From: Haloterrigena turkmenica DSM 5511
GTDB lineage: Archaea; Halobacteriota; Halobacteria; Halobacteriales; Natrialbaceae
Direction: 5' to 3'
Length of the DNA: 64,000 nt
NCBI RefSeq assembly: GCF_000025325.1
Contig: NC_013746.1
Span: forward strand, 62,001-126,000
Shown: piece by piece, positions 35,517 through 43,663 of the stretch
How positions within the stretch are numbered: the stretch's first letter is position 1
Layout of the letters: each line of letters starts with the position of its first letter
Made by a program: the position numbers and the translations under genes
The notes under the pieces: generated by a model
Databases searched by the model: none
The model's input: the letters and a program-made list of their open reading frames with translations, nothing else
Told to the model about the DNA's origin: nothing

Positions 35517-36875
35517 ATGACAAACAGCGAAGAACCAGATAGGGGAGGTGACGCATCGACCACGGACCAACAGCTGGATGATTTTTCGTCGACCTCGGAG
35601 GAAATCCAACGACAAGACTCGAACGACCCGGCAAATGACCCGTTATTCGTTCGGGAAGGCGATGAAGATGGTTCTTCAACTCATATCTGGGCAGATCGAG
35701 ATTTACTCTCAATTGGAACAGTTCCTGGCCCCGATCGAATTGTCGGTCGTGACACGGAAATCAAATCGGTTGCTGGAGAAATCCGACACCTCATTCATGA
35801 ATCACAACCAAACCATGTCGTCATTTATGGCGAAACTGGAACTGGAAAATCACTTGTCAGCCGTCACGTGTCCGACCGCCTTGTTGATACTGCCACGGCC
35901 CGTAACGTTCCCGCTGCTAGCGTCTACGTTGAGTGCAAGAAGAATAATACCGAAACACGAGTCGCTCGAACAATCGCTCGTGCCCTAAGCGACAAATCTG
36001 ATTCTGATCTAGAAATCCCTCGAATCGGATTAGGCTCCGCCGAGTACTACGATTATGCCTACGACATCATCGACGAGTACTACGATGGAATCATTGTTAT
36101 CCTTGATGAGATCGACATGGTTGATAACGCTGAGGGCCTCCTCCATGAGCTCTCGCGAGCTCGAGAAGCCGGTCACACCGATGCCTATATCGGAATCATT
36201 GCTATCAGCAACGACATCGATTTTGGACAAAAACTCAACGCACGCGTTCAGAGTTCGATGCGGACGACGGACTTCGTCTTTGAACCATATCAAAGCGATC
36301 AGATCGAGCAGATCTTGGAGTATCGACGAGACGCGTTCCAAGATGGCGTCGTTCAAGACGGCGTCATAACCGAGACTGCCGACCGGTCGGCGGATGAACA
36401 CGGTGACGCAAGGAAGGCAGTCGATGTCCTACGGATTGCTGGTGATATCGCTGACGACACCGATGCAGAGGTCGTTAGTACAGAACACGTCGATAAAGCA
36501 GTCAAGCGTGCAGCGGTTAATCGAGTCAAGGAGACGATCGAGAGCACCTCACCGCAATCTAAACTCGTTCTCTACACTCTTGGTCGCTTGACTGGCTCGA
36601 ATAATCGCCGCTTCCGCACCTCTGATATCTACAATCAATACGAGACGACCTGTGGTGATGTCGGTGCTGATCCTCTCTCGTATGATCGAGTGAGTCAGAT
36701 TCTCAGCACGCTCGCACTAATGGGGATTTCTGAGTCTCACCAAGTCGGTGGCGGACATAAACAGGGTGTCTATCTGGAACACCAGCTTATCAAGGACAAA
36801 GATGTAGTGATGAAGGCAGTTGTCGAGAGCGATGAACGGCTTTCAGAACTTCACAATGGAACCTACAAGATTTGA
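35517..36875 (+). CDS. Orc1/Cdc6 replication initiator
   Basis: 452 aa. An acidic N-terminal tail is followed by the AAA+ domain: IVGRDTEIKSVAGEIRHLI, Walker A GETGTGKS at 105-112, Walker B IVILDEID at 193-200 and sensor 1 IIAISNDIDF. The C-terminal winged helix (LVLYTLGRLTGSNNRRFRTS, RVSQILSTLALMGI) contacts the ORB boxes. It marks the replication origin of this replicon. ORB-like boxes lie on both sides of the gene. Only one initiator gene is seen although two par systems are present. Confidence 0.95.
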   Translation: MTNSEEPDRGGDASTTDQQLDDFSSTSEEIQRQDSNDPANDPLFVREGDEDGSSTHIWADRDLLSIGTVPGPDRIVGRDTEIKSVAGEIRHLIHESQPNHVVIYGETGTGKSLVSRHVSDRLVDTATARNVPAASVYVECKKNNTETRVARTIARALSDKSDSDLEIPRIGLGSAEYYDYAYDIIDEYYDGIIVILDEIDMVDNAEGLLHELSRAREAGHTDAYIGIIAISNDIDFGQKLNARVQSSMRTTDFVFEPYQSDQIEQILEYRRDAFQDGVVQDGVITETADRSADEHGDARKAVDVLRIAGDIADDTDAEVVSTEHVDKAVKRAAVNRVKETIESTSPQSKLVLYTLGRLTGSNNRRFRTSDIYNQYETTCGDVGADPLSYDRVSQILSTLALMGISESHQVGGGHKQGVYLEHQLIKDKDVVMKAVVESDERLSELHNGTYKI

Positions 36876-36919
36876 TCATGCATCATGAGGGTTCGCTCTA
36901 CCTAGAACCCTTCTACTGA

Positions 36920-36988
36920 AGCTCATTCCGAATCAGGGGTGTCTAATCTTCTGAGAAGTGAACAAGCTCATTCCGAATCAGGGGGGTT
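36920..36988 (+). repeat. Two ORB-like boxes downstream of orc1/cdc6
   Basis: GCTCATTCCGAATCAGGGGT at 36921 and GCTCATTCCGAATCAGGGGG at 36966, same orientation as most boxes upstream. They extend the origin to both flanks of the initiator gene. Confidence 0.75.
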
Positions 36989-37152
36989 GTTCTCGAGAGA
37001 TCCAAGTTAGCTAATCGTTTGGACTGACCGGTCCTTTGTACTGCGAGCACACCTTCTCACCTTCCCGCCACTGCCAGTAGTAGTAGCGGTTGTCGTTGAT
37101 TTCCTTTATTGTAGCGTCCCTATCTATAGCTATTTAACTCACAACACACTAC

Positions 37153-37383
37153 GGCACTGTCTAGATAAGGAAAACCGCAAGACAGGACGATGACGAAGTA
37201 ACAGGATCGATTGTGAAACCACCGTCTGTGATCTGAGATAACGAGATCCTGCTCCACGAGCGGCGAACATTCGACTGCTTCAGCAAACGTCTCAGAAGAA
37301 GTGATCATCACAGATCATACGGTACTGCTGTGACAGACGCTGAAACACCGTTCTACATCAGAAGCGCTTAACTAGACAGTGCC
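37153..37383. mobile_element. MITE 1 (231 bp)
   Basis: Begins GGCACTGTCTAGATAAGG and ends CTTAACTAGACAGTGCC, a 12-bp perfect terminal inverted repeat. It is non-coding. It is related, in opposite orientation, to 38599-38827, and its terminal repeat equals that of the IS6/IS240-like copies at 18.3 and 26.3 kb. Confidence 0.75.
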
Positions 37384-37400
37384 CACACTACCGAACTACA

Positions 37401-37517
37401 ATGAGCGCTGAAAGTCGAGAAAAAGCCCGGAAAAAGGGCCAAAAAAGCGGCAAGGGGTCGGAGCTCTTGTCCCGATTACTCGGCCGCAAGAGTAAGGACA
37501 GCGACGACGAAGACTGA
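37401..37517 (+). CDS. 38-aa basic peptide
   Basis: Too short for usual calling. ATG 37401, MSAESREKARKKGQKSGKGS then ELLSRLLGRKSKDSDDED and TGA at 37515. The basic first half and acidic tail suggest a nucleic-acid-binding peptide. It is followed 87 bases later by a PadR gene on the same strand. Coding potential is judged from composition only. Confidence 0.5.
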   Translation: MSAESREKARKKGQKSGKGSELLSRLLGRKSKDSDDED

Positions 37518-37604
37518 CAGGCTTTTCTCTCCGTAAGTCTACCACACGAGCGACGAGCTATCTTGTTTCCGTACTTTTATACTCTGATAGAACACTGTTT
37601 CGAT

Positions 37605-37898
37605 ATGTACGATTTAACAGCCTTCCAGCGCGACCTGCTGTATGCGATCGCCGGCCAAGACGAACCGCACGGCCTCGCGATCAAGGAGGAGCTCGAAGAT
37701 TACTACGAGAAAGAGATCCATCACGGCCGACTCTACCCAAATCTGGATACGATCGTCGATAAAGGTCTTGTCAAAAAAGGGGAAGCTGATCGCCGGACGA
37801 ATTTCTATACGATTACTGATCGTGGTCGTCGCGAGATCGAAGCGCGTCGTGACTGGGAAGACCAGTACGTTAGCGATCTGCTATCAGAGTCAGAATAA
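37605..37898 (+). CDS. PadR family transcriptional regulator
   Basis: 97 aa from ATG 37605 (MYDLTAFQRDLLYAIAGQDE). It is a PadR winged helix: HGLAIKEELEDYYEKEIHHG, RLYPNLDTIVDKGLVKKGEA, YTITDRGRREI. Short haloarchaeal PadR proteins without a C-terminal dimerisation domain are frequent. A TTTTATACT element lies about 30 nt before the ATG. It may control the small basic peptide or itself. Confidence 0.88.
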   Translation: MYDLTAFQRDLLYAIAGQDEPHGLAIKEELEDYYEKEIHHGRLYPNLDTIVDKGLVKKGEADRRTNFYTITDRGRREIEARRDWEDQYVSDLLSESE

Positions 37899-38002
37899 GA
37901 CGTTCTGACGCGTTCGATGTCCTCCTGCAGCGACGATCCTGAACTCAACACGCGTAGTGAGGATATTTGGGAGAACGGCTTCCCGACATAGCTTTGGCTT
38001 GT

Positions 38003-38543
38003 GGCGAGAACTAGTTAAAGAACGACTGGACCAAATTCTTCGCTGGGAACACTCTGTAGCTCATTTGGGCTTCTTACTGGTGTTTACAAAGTGTGAACAG
38101 TATTGGGTTTTTAGAATGGAGAGTGTGAGAATACTCGCGGCGCGCCGCAGGTCAAGGTGCAACACTGGGGGTGGCGCGTTGCACCGCAGGAACTCATTCT
38201 TAGCAGTGTGCCGCGAGTGTGAGAGATACCACCATATTTGGGTATATAAAACCACTCTGAACTACTATACAGTTGTCCCATCAATCCGCCTACTCGAGGA
38301 CGTTGGTAGCTGGGATTGGAACAACTCTCCAACTCGAGAACCCAGAAGAACGATTTGATCTCTTCGCAGACGTCACCCCCTCAAAGCGTCCATGCAAAGG
38401 GTGGGGCAACCACTATGTAATAGGCTAGCAAACCTTCAATTGACCTGCCTTCGGTGCGGTCCCATAATTCCGAAGGTGGGTCTAATCTGCTGTTGGGACA
38501 CTCTCGAAGGGTATTGGCAGACCCGCAATACCCTTTCAACTCG
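38003..38543 (+). repeat. 540-bp structured repeat, copy 2
   Basis: Partner of 23648-24188. It shares the nested stem-loop (38132-38217), the GGGTATATAAAA element, the CCTTCGG/CCGAAGG hairpin near 38447 and the GGGTATTG/CAATACCC hairpin near 38508. In its 3' half a frame reads PLKASMQRVGQPLCNRLANL then QLTCLRCG to a TAA, with a stop upstream; CLRCG hints at a lost zinc-finger protein. Confidence 0.7.
38132..38217 (+). ncRNA. Candidate structured RNA, copy 2 of the nested stem-loop
   Basis: Outer stem ACTCGCGGC/GCCGCGAGT extended by a T-G and an A-T pair; inner hairpin GGTGCAAC/GTTGCACC. The changes relative to copy 1 keep base pairing. Confidence 0.4.
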
Positions 38544-38598
38544 ATCACTCCGACAGTAACTCTGAAGCCTCTCTGATTCTCGAGAGAATACTCGCTAG

Positions 38599-38827
38599 GG
38601 CACCGTCTAGTTACGCGGTTCTGATGTAGGACTGTGTTTCAGCAGCTGTGGCGCTGCTGGTGATGAGATGTCTGAGAGTCGCTCCTCGAGAGAAGTATGC
38701 TGAAGCAGCGAATTTTCGCCCCCTAGAACAGCGTTTCTGTGTGTCGGGTTCTAGCCGGTAGTTTCACAGTCAGTCTTGTAACCCCATCGTCGCCATGTCT
38801 TTCGATTTCTCTTATCTAGACAGTGCC
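38599..38827. mobile_element. MITE 2 (229 bp)
   Basis: Begins GGCACCGTCTAGTTACGCGG and ends CTTATCTAGACAGTGCC. Aligned with the reverse of MITE 1 (TTCTGATGTAG, GTTTCAGC, TGAAGCAG, TTTCACA shared). Non-coding. Confidence 0.75.
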
Positions 38828-39689
38828 GAAGTTCAGGAAATAAATATTTTTAATTGATTTCCAACATATACTCTGCAAGGCCATAGGGATCAGGGTGATC
38901 GCATAGTGCGCAGAGCACCTCACACTTGTCAGTGTAATCACGCGTGTTCTGAGGCCGGGGAGAAATGGGTAGCTGGCGGATAGTGTCATGTCTCGCGAGT
39001 ACGGTCACTCCCCCCGACCGGGGAGAGCTACACTCGCCTAACAGATAAAGCAAGCACCCGTTCTCCCCACTTAGGCCCTCCCCTCGAGTACCGAGAGCAG
39101 GACTTTCGACTCGCTTTCTGCCGAAAGCATTACAGCGGAAAGGAGGGGTGTCAGCTGACTATTCGTCGGCGATCCGGCATCGATTGACTGGTGGCGAGGA
39201 TGGCTTCGCCGAATCGGCCAGTGCTCATCGACAATTTGATCAACGAACCAACACTCTTAATTGCCACTGGTTGGAATCACCAGCTGGCGGGAGAACGGAA
39301 CAGAGCCGTTCCACAGTTCCGTCCGAACTGAGAAATGCCCGCCAGTGATCGAGGAACGTTTCACCATCAACCATTCCCCCGATGCCTGATCCTCGATCGA
39401 CCCCTACCTGATTCACCCATTGACCAGTCGGAAGGGGGCTCCGACGCCGGCCATCCCCCGGCGTTTTCGTGTACCACTCGAGGAACCCGAACTACCCGCT
39501 TGGATCCTACCCTCGCGTATCTAAATGACGGCCGTAGATACGTCTCCTCCCGCTAACACGACCCGCACGTCTACGATGGGGGTTGACGGATCCACCATTG
39601 TGATCTCTCTGTTGGGGGAGATAGTGGGTTACCCCCATACTCTCCTTGTACTGAGATAAGGCAGAAGTAGTGGAAGTTCGTCGATCTCA
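38828..39689. other. Non-coding stretch
   Basis: About 860 bases. It contains a CTCCCCCCGACCGGGGAG hairpin at 39008 and a segment (39330-39480) loosely similar to 51080-51220, ending GGCGTTTTCGTG. Short frames are present but none is convincing. Confidence 0.4.
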
Positions 39690-39947
39690 CTGAGCGGGGT
39701 GTGCGAGCAGTGATAAAGCATACAGCAGAGCGTACAGCCGCCGAGACGGGTGACGGCGACATCAGCACACAAGTTCTCACGATCTCCGACGTCGGTATGC
39801 ACAGCGGCTTCTCGTTGATAAGCAGGGAAACCCTGGAGTTGTCATGGCGGTCGGTGGCTGGGACTCATTCCAAGCGATCGAATCCTATCTGAACGCACCC
39901 ACTGCCGACGTAGTCAATGAGGCTTTCGAGGACGCTGGCCTAGCGTA
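39690..39947 (+). pseudogene. Tyrosine integrase, C-terminal fragment
   Basis: Reads SDVGMHSGFSLISRET, then after a frameshift near 39830 GVVMAVGGWDSFQAIESYLN, APTADVVNEAFEDAGLA and TAA. The GGW.SFQAIE.YLNAP ending matches, as I know them, the end of haloarchaeal phage-type integrases, including the tyrosine region (Y in SYLN). The N-terminal and most of the catalytic domain are missing. Confidence 0.55.
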
Positions 39948-39959
39948 ACATTCGATCAA

Positions 39960-40215
39960 CAGGGTGACAGAGAAAAGGTCCTGTACCCTCTCTGTGACTA
40001 CCCGATAAACGGTAAGTACAGGCTGAGGCGTTACCGCTGCGGTCGGAGCACAAGCGCAGCACCCGCGAGCGACCGAAAGGGAGCGAGCGGCCTTTTTCAT
40101 CGAACTTTTTGCGCCGAGCGGTTCCGCGCGAAGCGCGGAATCCCGAGGCGGAAAAAGTTCGTTGCGCATGTGTAGTGAGCGTGTGCTTCACGCTAAAATA
40201 TATTTGAAGAATAGA
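39960..40215. repeat. Repeat element with strong palindromes
   Basis: 39959-40042 matches 61832-61913 (CAGGGTG...ACCCTCTCTGTGACTACCC, AAACGGTAAGTACAG). It is followed by TTCCGCGCGAAGCGCGGAA (40119-40137), a near-perfect hairpin, and by GCTTCACGCTAAAATAT, similar to 53186-53203. It appears to be debris or a short mobile element shared by three places in the window. Confidence 0.5.
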
Positions 40216-40395
40216 ATTTCAATAGAACCGTCTCAAGGAGTGTCTCATGCAGTTCGTTGACGGGAATCTGCTCGTTATCCACGGCGCCGCGTTCTGGTGA
40301 TACCCCTGATCACCGTAGTCCGAGTCGGGACCGGATCGTCGCACCGAGATATCGGTTGAGTTCAGGGACGTCCTATGGACCGGGCTCGTCTGTCG

Positions 40396-40596
40396 TCATC
40401 GGTCCAGTACCTCAACATCGGGATTCGCACCAGCTGGACCAGCGACTGCTTTCGCACGCTCGAGTTCGCGGCGCTCTCGTTGGGCCTGCCGTTCGAGGGT
40501 AACTGCCCGACAACAGCGGTCGCTTCTCCCGTCGTCGACGACATCGTCGTCAGCAATCGTGAACCGCTTGCCACGGTGGCCCATCTGCTCGAGCAT
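40396..40596 (-). CDS. Small hypothetical protein, second gene of a pair
   Basis: 66 aa, MLEQMGHRGKRFTIADDDVV then ERQAQRERRELERAKAVAGP. Its start overlaps the stop of the upstream zinc-finger gene (TGATG), so it is translationally coupled. The C-terminal half is a charged helix. Not recognised. Confidence 0.5.
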   Translation of the reverse strand: MLEQMGHRGKRFTIADDDVVDDGRSDRCCRAVTLERQAQRERRELERAKAVAGPAGANPDVEVLDR

Positions 40597-40754
40597 CAGA
40601 GCACAGCCTCCTGAGCCACGTCTCGAGCGTCCGCCTGTAGGTGTTCGTATCGGACCTCACAACTGTCCGAGCAGAACCGGCCAGTGTATCCTGCCTGATT
40701 GCGAATGAGTGCCAAGCAACTCGGCATCCGGCACGCATTGCGCTCGGTCATCTG
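40596..40754 (-). CDS. Small treble-clef-like zinc-finger protein
   Basis: 52 aa from ATG 40754: MTERNACRMPSCLALIRNQA, GYTGRFCSDSCEVRYEHLQA. The CxxxxC...CxxxC pattern with GRFCSDSCE is typical of small haloarchaeal plasmid zinc-binding proteins. First gene of a two-gene unit. Confidence 0.6.
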   Translation of the reverse strand, partial: QMTERNACRMPSCLALIRNQAGYTGRFCSDSCEVRYEHLQADARDVAQEAVL

Positions 40755-40784
40755 GCGATACCTCGGTTCAGAAACCACGCCGTC

Positions 40785-41204
40785 TCAGTGTCTAGTGACG
40801 CGGTTGCTACGTTGATCGTCCACATGGATTTCTGCGGTGGGCTTCATTGAGCCCCCGCACTCTTTCAGGGGGGGTATAAACTCATCAGGTGCAGTGCTAT
40901 CGCGCGCCGTTTGTCGAATCTCCTGTTCTGGGTTACGGCCGTGATCTGGTGTTCTACATAGATCACAGCACCAAATCAGCGTCGCAGGGATAGAGGTATC
41001 TGAGTCGGTCTCATGGCCGTCGAACTGGTGAATGACTCCTCTACCACAATGTCGGCAGAAGAGCCATTGCTTAGTCGGGATACACAGTTGCTCCTGGATT
41101 GTAAGCGTGGGCACAAACAGTGATAATGCCTCTAAAATTGCTTCTCTGGCAAGCACTATTCGTATCAATATATCGAACGCCCATCTTGACAACTTATCAC
41201 CCAC
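40785..41204 (-). CDS. Zinc-finger protein (start uncertain)
   Basis: The longest frame gives 139 aa. The middle part FCRHCGRGVIHQFDGHE ... WCCDLCRTPDHGRNPE carries two CxxC pairs. The same design occurs in the protein at 54721-55752 (CRSCGETTRHTFGGF, CTRCQSPRHGPDP). The first ~45 residues, with a hydrophobic stretch, look unrelated, so the true start may be internal. Function unknown. Confidence 0.5.
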   Translation of the reverse strand: MGDKLSRWAFDILIRIVLAREAILEALSLFVPTLTIQEQLCIPTKQWLFCRHCGRGVIHQFDGHETDSDTSIPATLIWCCDLCRTPDHGRNPEQEIRQTARDSTAPDEFIPPLKECGGSMKPTAEIHVDDQRSNRVTRH

Positions 41205-41336
41205 GCAGTGAGTGCTCTGCTACGTTACCCGACTGATTGTGTTCTCTGTGGTCACGAGAGCGAAACGCACGAAGACCACGAACAACACATGGAGGAGGCT
41301 CATGGCTGCTAACGATCACTCCTCGAGCGGTACTGA

Positions 41337-41546
41337 TCAGTCGCCGTTAATCGATTCGTCGAAATCCTCCTCATCAACTCGAGAAAACGATGTCCCACCA
41401 CATCGACAGCCGTTTCGAGCACCAAGTGGGAGGATTTCTCCATCATCGGTTATTGCTGCAGTATATGCTGTTCCACATCGGTCGCAGGTAGCAAGTAGGT
41501 CTCTCTCCTCCTCATCTTCCGGCATCTGGTATTGGGCTCCGACCAT
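41337..41546 (-). CDS. Small zinc-finger protein, paralogue of 25759-25953
   Basis: 69 aa: LATCDRCGTAYTAAITDDGE then ILPLGARNGCRCGGTSFSRV and an acidic tail. The start is either residue 1 or the internal methionine 8 (MPEDEEERD). It is antisense to the first part of the long plus frame at 41212-41820, which therefore is probably not coding in that part. Confidence 0.7.
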   Translation of the reverse strand: MVGAQYQMPEDEEERDLLATCDRCGTAYTAAITDDGEILPLGARNGCRCGGTSFSRVDEEDFDESINGD

Positions 41547-41820
41547 ATCTGACTATTTAGGACTGAGACAACCGGATATCGCACGGATGGCTGGCCTCGA
41601 ACGCAAAACGGTCTACTCGCATCTTGACCCGTTGCTCGCCTACGGGATTGTCGAAAAGTCGCGAACGGTCGGCAACAGCACGATGTATCAGATCAACACG
41701 GATAACGAGGCTACGAAGGCCCTCAGAAAGTTCGACCACGAACTGATGCAGATCCTCGCCGCTAAAGAGGACGCTGGTGAGCTCGATAAGGATGGGACGC
41801 CGATCGTCGCCGAAAGCTGA
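41540..41820 (+). pseudogene. Winged-helix regulator lacking its natural N-terminus
   Basis: Reads LRQPDIARMAGLERKTVYSH, LDPLLAYGIVEKSRTVGNST and EDAGELDKDGTPIVAES. This is the recognition and wing part of a haloarchaeal winged-helix protein, but the frame joins it to the reverse complement of the zinc-finger gene, so the N-terminal helix is replaced. Probably a fusion by rearrangement. Confidence 0.55.
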
Positions 41821-41869
41821 ACTGGCCAGCTACTCTTTCCATTCAAGTTCCTCGAGCGCTGTCTCAACT

Positions 41870-42020
41870 CCGCGTATCTGCCTTTGGTGATGGTGCCGCA
41901 ATTGAGGATATCTGGGAAATTTCGTACCCAGTCACCGCTGCTCCAGAGTGGCGGTTCACGATTGAACGCCACGAAACCGATGATGAGCTGCCATACGAAC
42001 CCGACTTCCTCGAGGACTAA
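41870..42020 (+). pseudogene. C-terminal fragment of an unknown protein
   Basis: The plus frame AFGDGAAIEDIWEISYPVTA then PEWRFTIERHETDDELPYEP to TAA. It has no start codon and is not recognised. Confidence 0.35.
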
Positions 42021-42170
42021 CCAGTAGCAACTCCAGATCGTTTATTTTCTAGCTGTATTTGTAGACAACAAAAGCTATATGGGGCGAACTCGCACCTATA
42101 TTTGTACTCTGCTGAAGTCGCTCTACGAGATCACGTTGGTAACAGAGCGTAGGTAAAGTACAGAGGAGAT

Positions 42171-42524
42171 ATGAAACCCGATACCCAGAACCCTCAGAAA
42201 GCAGAGCTTGACCACGAAGACCTGACGCCAACGGAACTGTTCGGTATCCTTTCAGCAGAACGCCGCCAACACGCGCTCATCTATCTTGCTCAGAAGCCAG
42301 CAGCAATCTACCTCGGTGATCTTGCGGAATACATCGCACTCAAAGAGGGGGAACCGACGCGCGAACGATACGAACGGATCAGTGTCGATCTTCATCACTG
42401 CCACCTTCCACACCTGTGTGGTGCCGGTCTTGTTGATTATGATGCTGAGACCGAGCTGTTGGAATTAGACGTCGATCGCAGTCTTATCACCCCATACTTA
42501 CAACTCACCGAATATACGGCTTAG
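42171..42524 (+). CDS. DUF7344 winged-helix protein
   Basis: 117 aa. LTPTELFGILSAERRQHALI begins the domain, then LGDLAEYIALKEGE, and the block RISVDLHHCHLPHLCGAGLV with DYDAETELLEL completes a winged helix. DUF7344 proteins are abundant, uncharacterised haloarchaeal DNA-binding candidates. Standing alone; no target is evident. Confidence 0.85.
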   Translation: MKPDTQNPQKAELDHEDLTPTELFGILSAERRQHALIYLAQKPAAIYLGDLAEYIALKEGEPTRERYERISVDLHHCHLPHLCGAGLVDYDAETELLELDVDRSLITPYLQLTEYTA

Positions 42525-42903
42525 TCGATATATTACTCGAGACTTACGTACTGGCTTTCCCATTCGTGACATGCTTCGAGTTCTCGTTCGCCCCGACACG
42601 GAGTAGTCGTTGTTCCCTGAGTGAATAAAGAAATCACACTGCGATCTCCAGCACTCCAGTTTTGCAGCCTCTCGCAGGTTGGGCTCGGTAGGCGCTTCTA
42701 ATTCTGGATCAACGACGTTTTCGAGTTGGTCGCTCCACGAGCCTTGATCGGGTCGTAGTCCTCGAGTCTACGCAATTCGGTAAATGTGTATGCGTAGTGA
42801 TCAGCAAGCGTGTTGTTTGAATGAATCGAAGTTCGAAGCAGACTGGTTGGTCGGAATCGTAGGTTTTACTAAAAGTGTATTCTTATTATGAAAGCATCCA
42901 CAT
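42525..42903. other. Non-coding stretch
   Basis: About 380 bases with no supportable gene. It ends with A+T-rich sequence (TTACTAAAAGTGTATTCTTA) that probably contains the promoter of the next gene. Confidence 0.45.
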
Positions 42904-43254
42904 ATGAGGCTTCGTCAACCAACTGACTTTCTTATCCTTGAGGAACTCGAAGACAAAGGTCGAAACGTTGCGACGAATTTAGCCGCTCATACGGGGAAGA
43001 GTCGCAAGAACATCAACACACGATTGCCGGTGCTTGAAGACTACGGCCTCGTTCAGAAGATCGGTCCGGCCGAGCGATCCGGATTGTATGAAATCACGTC
43101 CGAGGGGAAGGCAGCCCTCCTCTACCAGGATCAGTACGACCAGGTAGACAACTTCGAGGAACTCATTGAGGGGCCCGACACCGTCACCGGCGACAATGAC
43201 GACAATCCTCAAACGAGTTTCGCTCGCGGTGGGGACGAGACCGAAGACACCTGA
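42904..43254 (+). CDS. Winged-helix regulator (phiH1-repressor-like)
   Basis: 116 aa. The wHTH reads ILEELEDKGRNVATNLAAHT, GKSRKNINTRLPVLEDYGLV and ERSGLYEITSEGKAALL. The arrangement is like the haloarchaeal phiH1-repressor/MarR-type proteins. The C-terminal 35 residues are acidic and disordered. Such genes often regulate neighbouring plasmid functions; here it stands before an unknown small gene. Confidence 0.75.
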   Translation: MRLRQPTDFLILEELEDKGRNVATNLAAHTGKSRKNINTRLPVLEDYGLVQKIGPAERSGLYEITSEGKAALLYQDQYDQVDNFEELIEGPDTVTGDNDDNPQTSFARGGDETEDT

Positions 43255-43349
43255 GTGGCTGCTCGACATCACTGAATTTAGGTCTCGAGTCACCGACTTC
43301 AGCTAGTTATTGGGTAAAGTATATTTCATCTGCGTCGACAGACTCCACT

Positions 43350-43619
43350 ATGGGATTCGAGGATATCCTCCCCGATCGAGGATTGACTGATGGCGAGTTC
43401 CGACAGCTCCAACAGCAGGATACGTTCGATGCCGTTCTCCGCGACGATCGGGGCGGCCTCGCGACGTTCTTATTCCTGCAGAAAGATGGGACCGAGACAG
43501 CCCTTCATTACAACGACGACGAGGGTTGGCATGTCCACCACGAGGACATGGAACTCGAGAATCCGCACCCGCCGACGCATGATCACGGCGAGAGCTGCGG
43601 GTGCGGTCACCACAACTGA
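43350..43619 (+). CDS. Small hypothetical protein with His/Cys-rich tail
   Basis: 89 aa: MGFEDILPDRGLTDGEFRQL, LQKDGTETALHYNDDEGWHV, and the end HDHGESCGCGHHN. The tail could bind a metal. The body is predicted beta-rich. Not recognised. Confidence 0.6.
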   Translation: MGFEDILPDRGLTDGEFRQLQQQDTFDAVLRDDRGGLATFLFLQKDGTETALHYNDDEGWHVHHEDMELENPHPPTHDHGESCGCGHHN

Positions 43620-43663
43620 ACGCTACGCTTCCCTGCTATCTGAATGAAGAATCTCACCTATTG

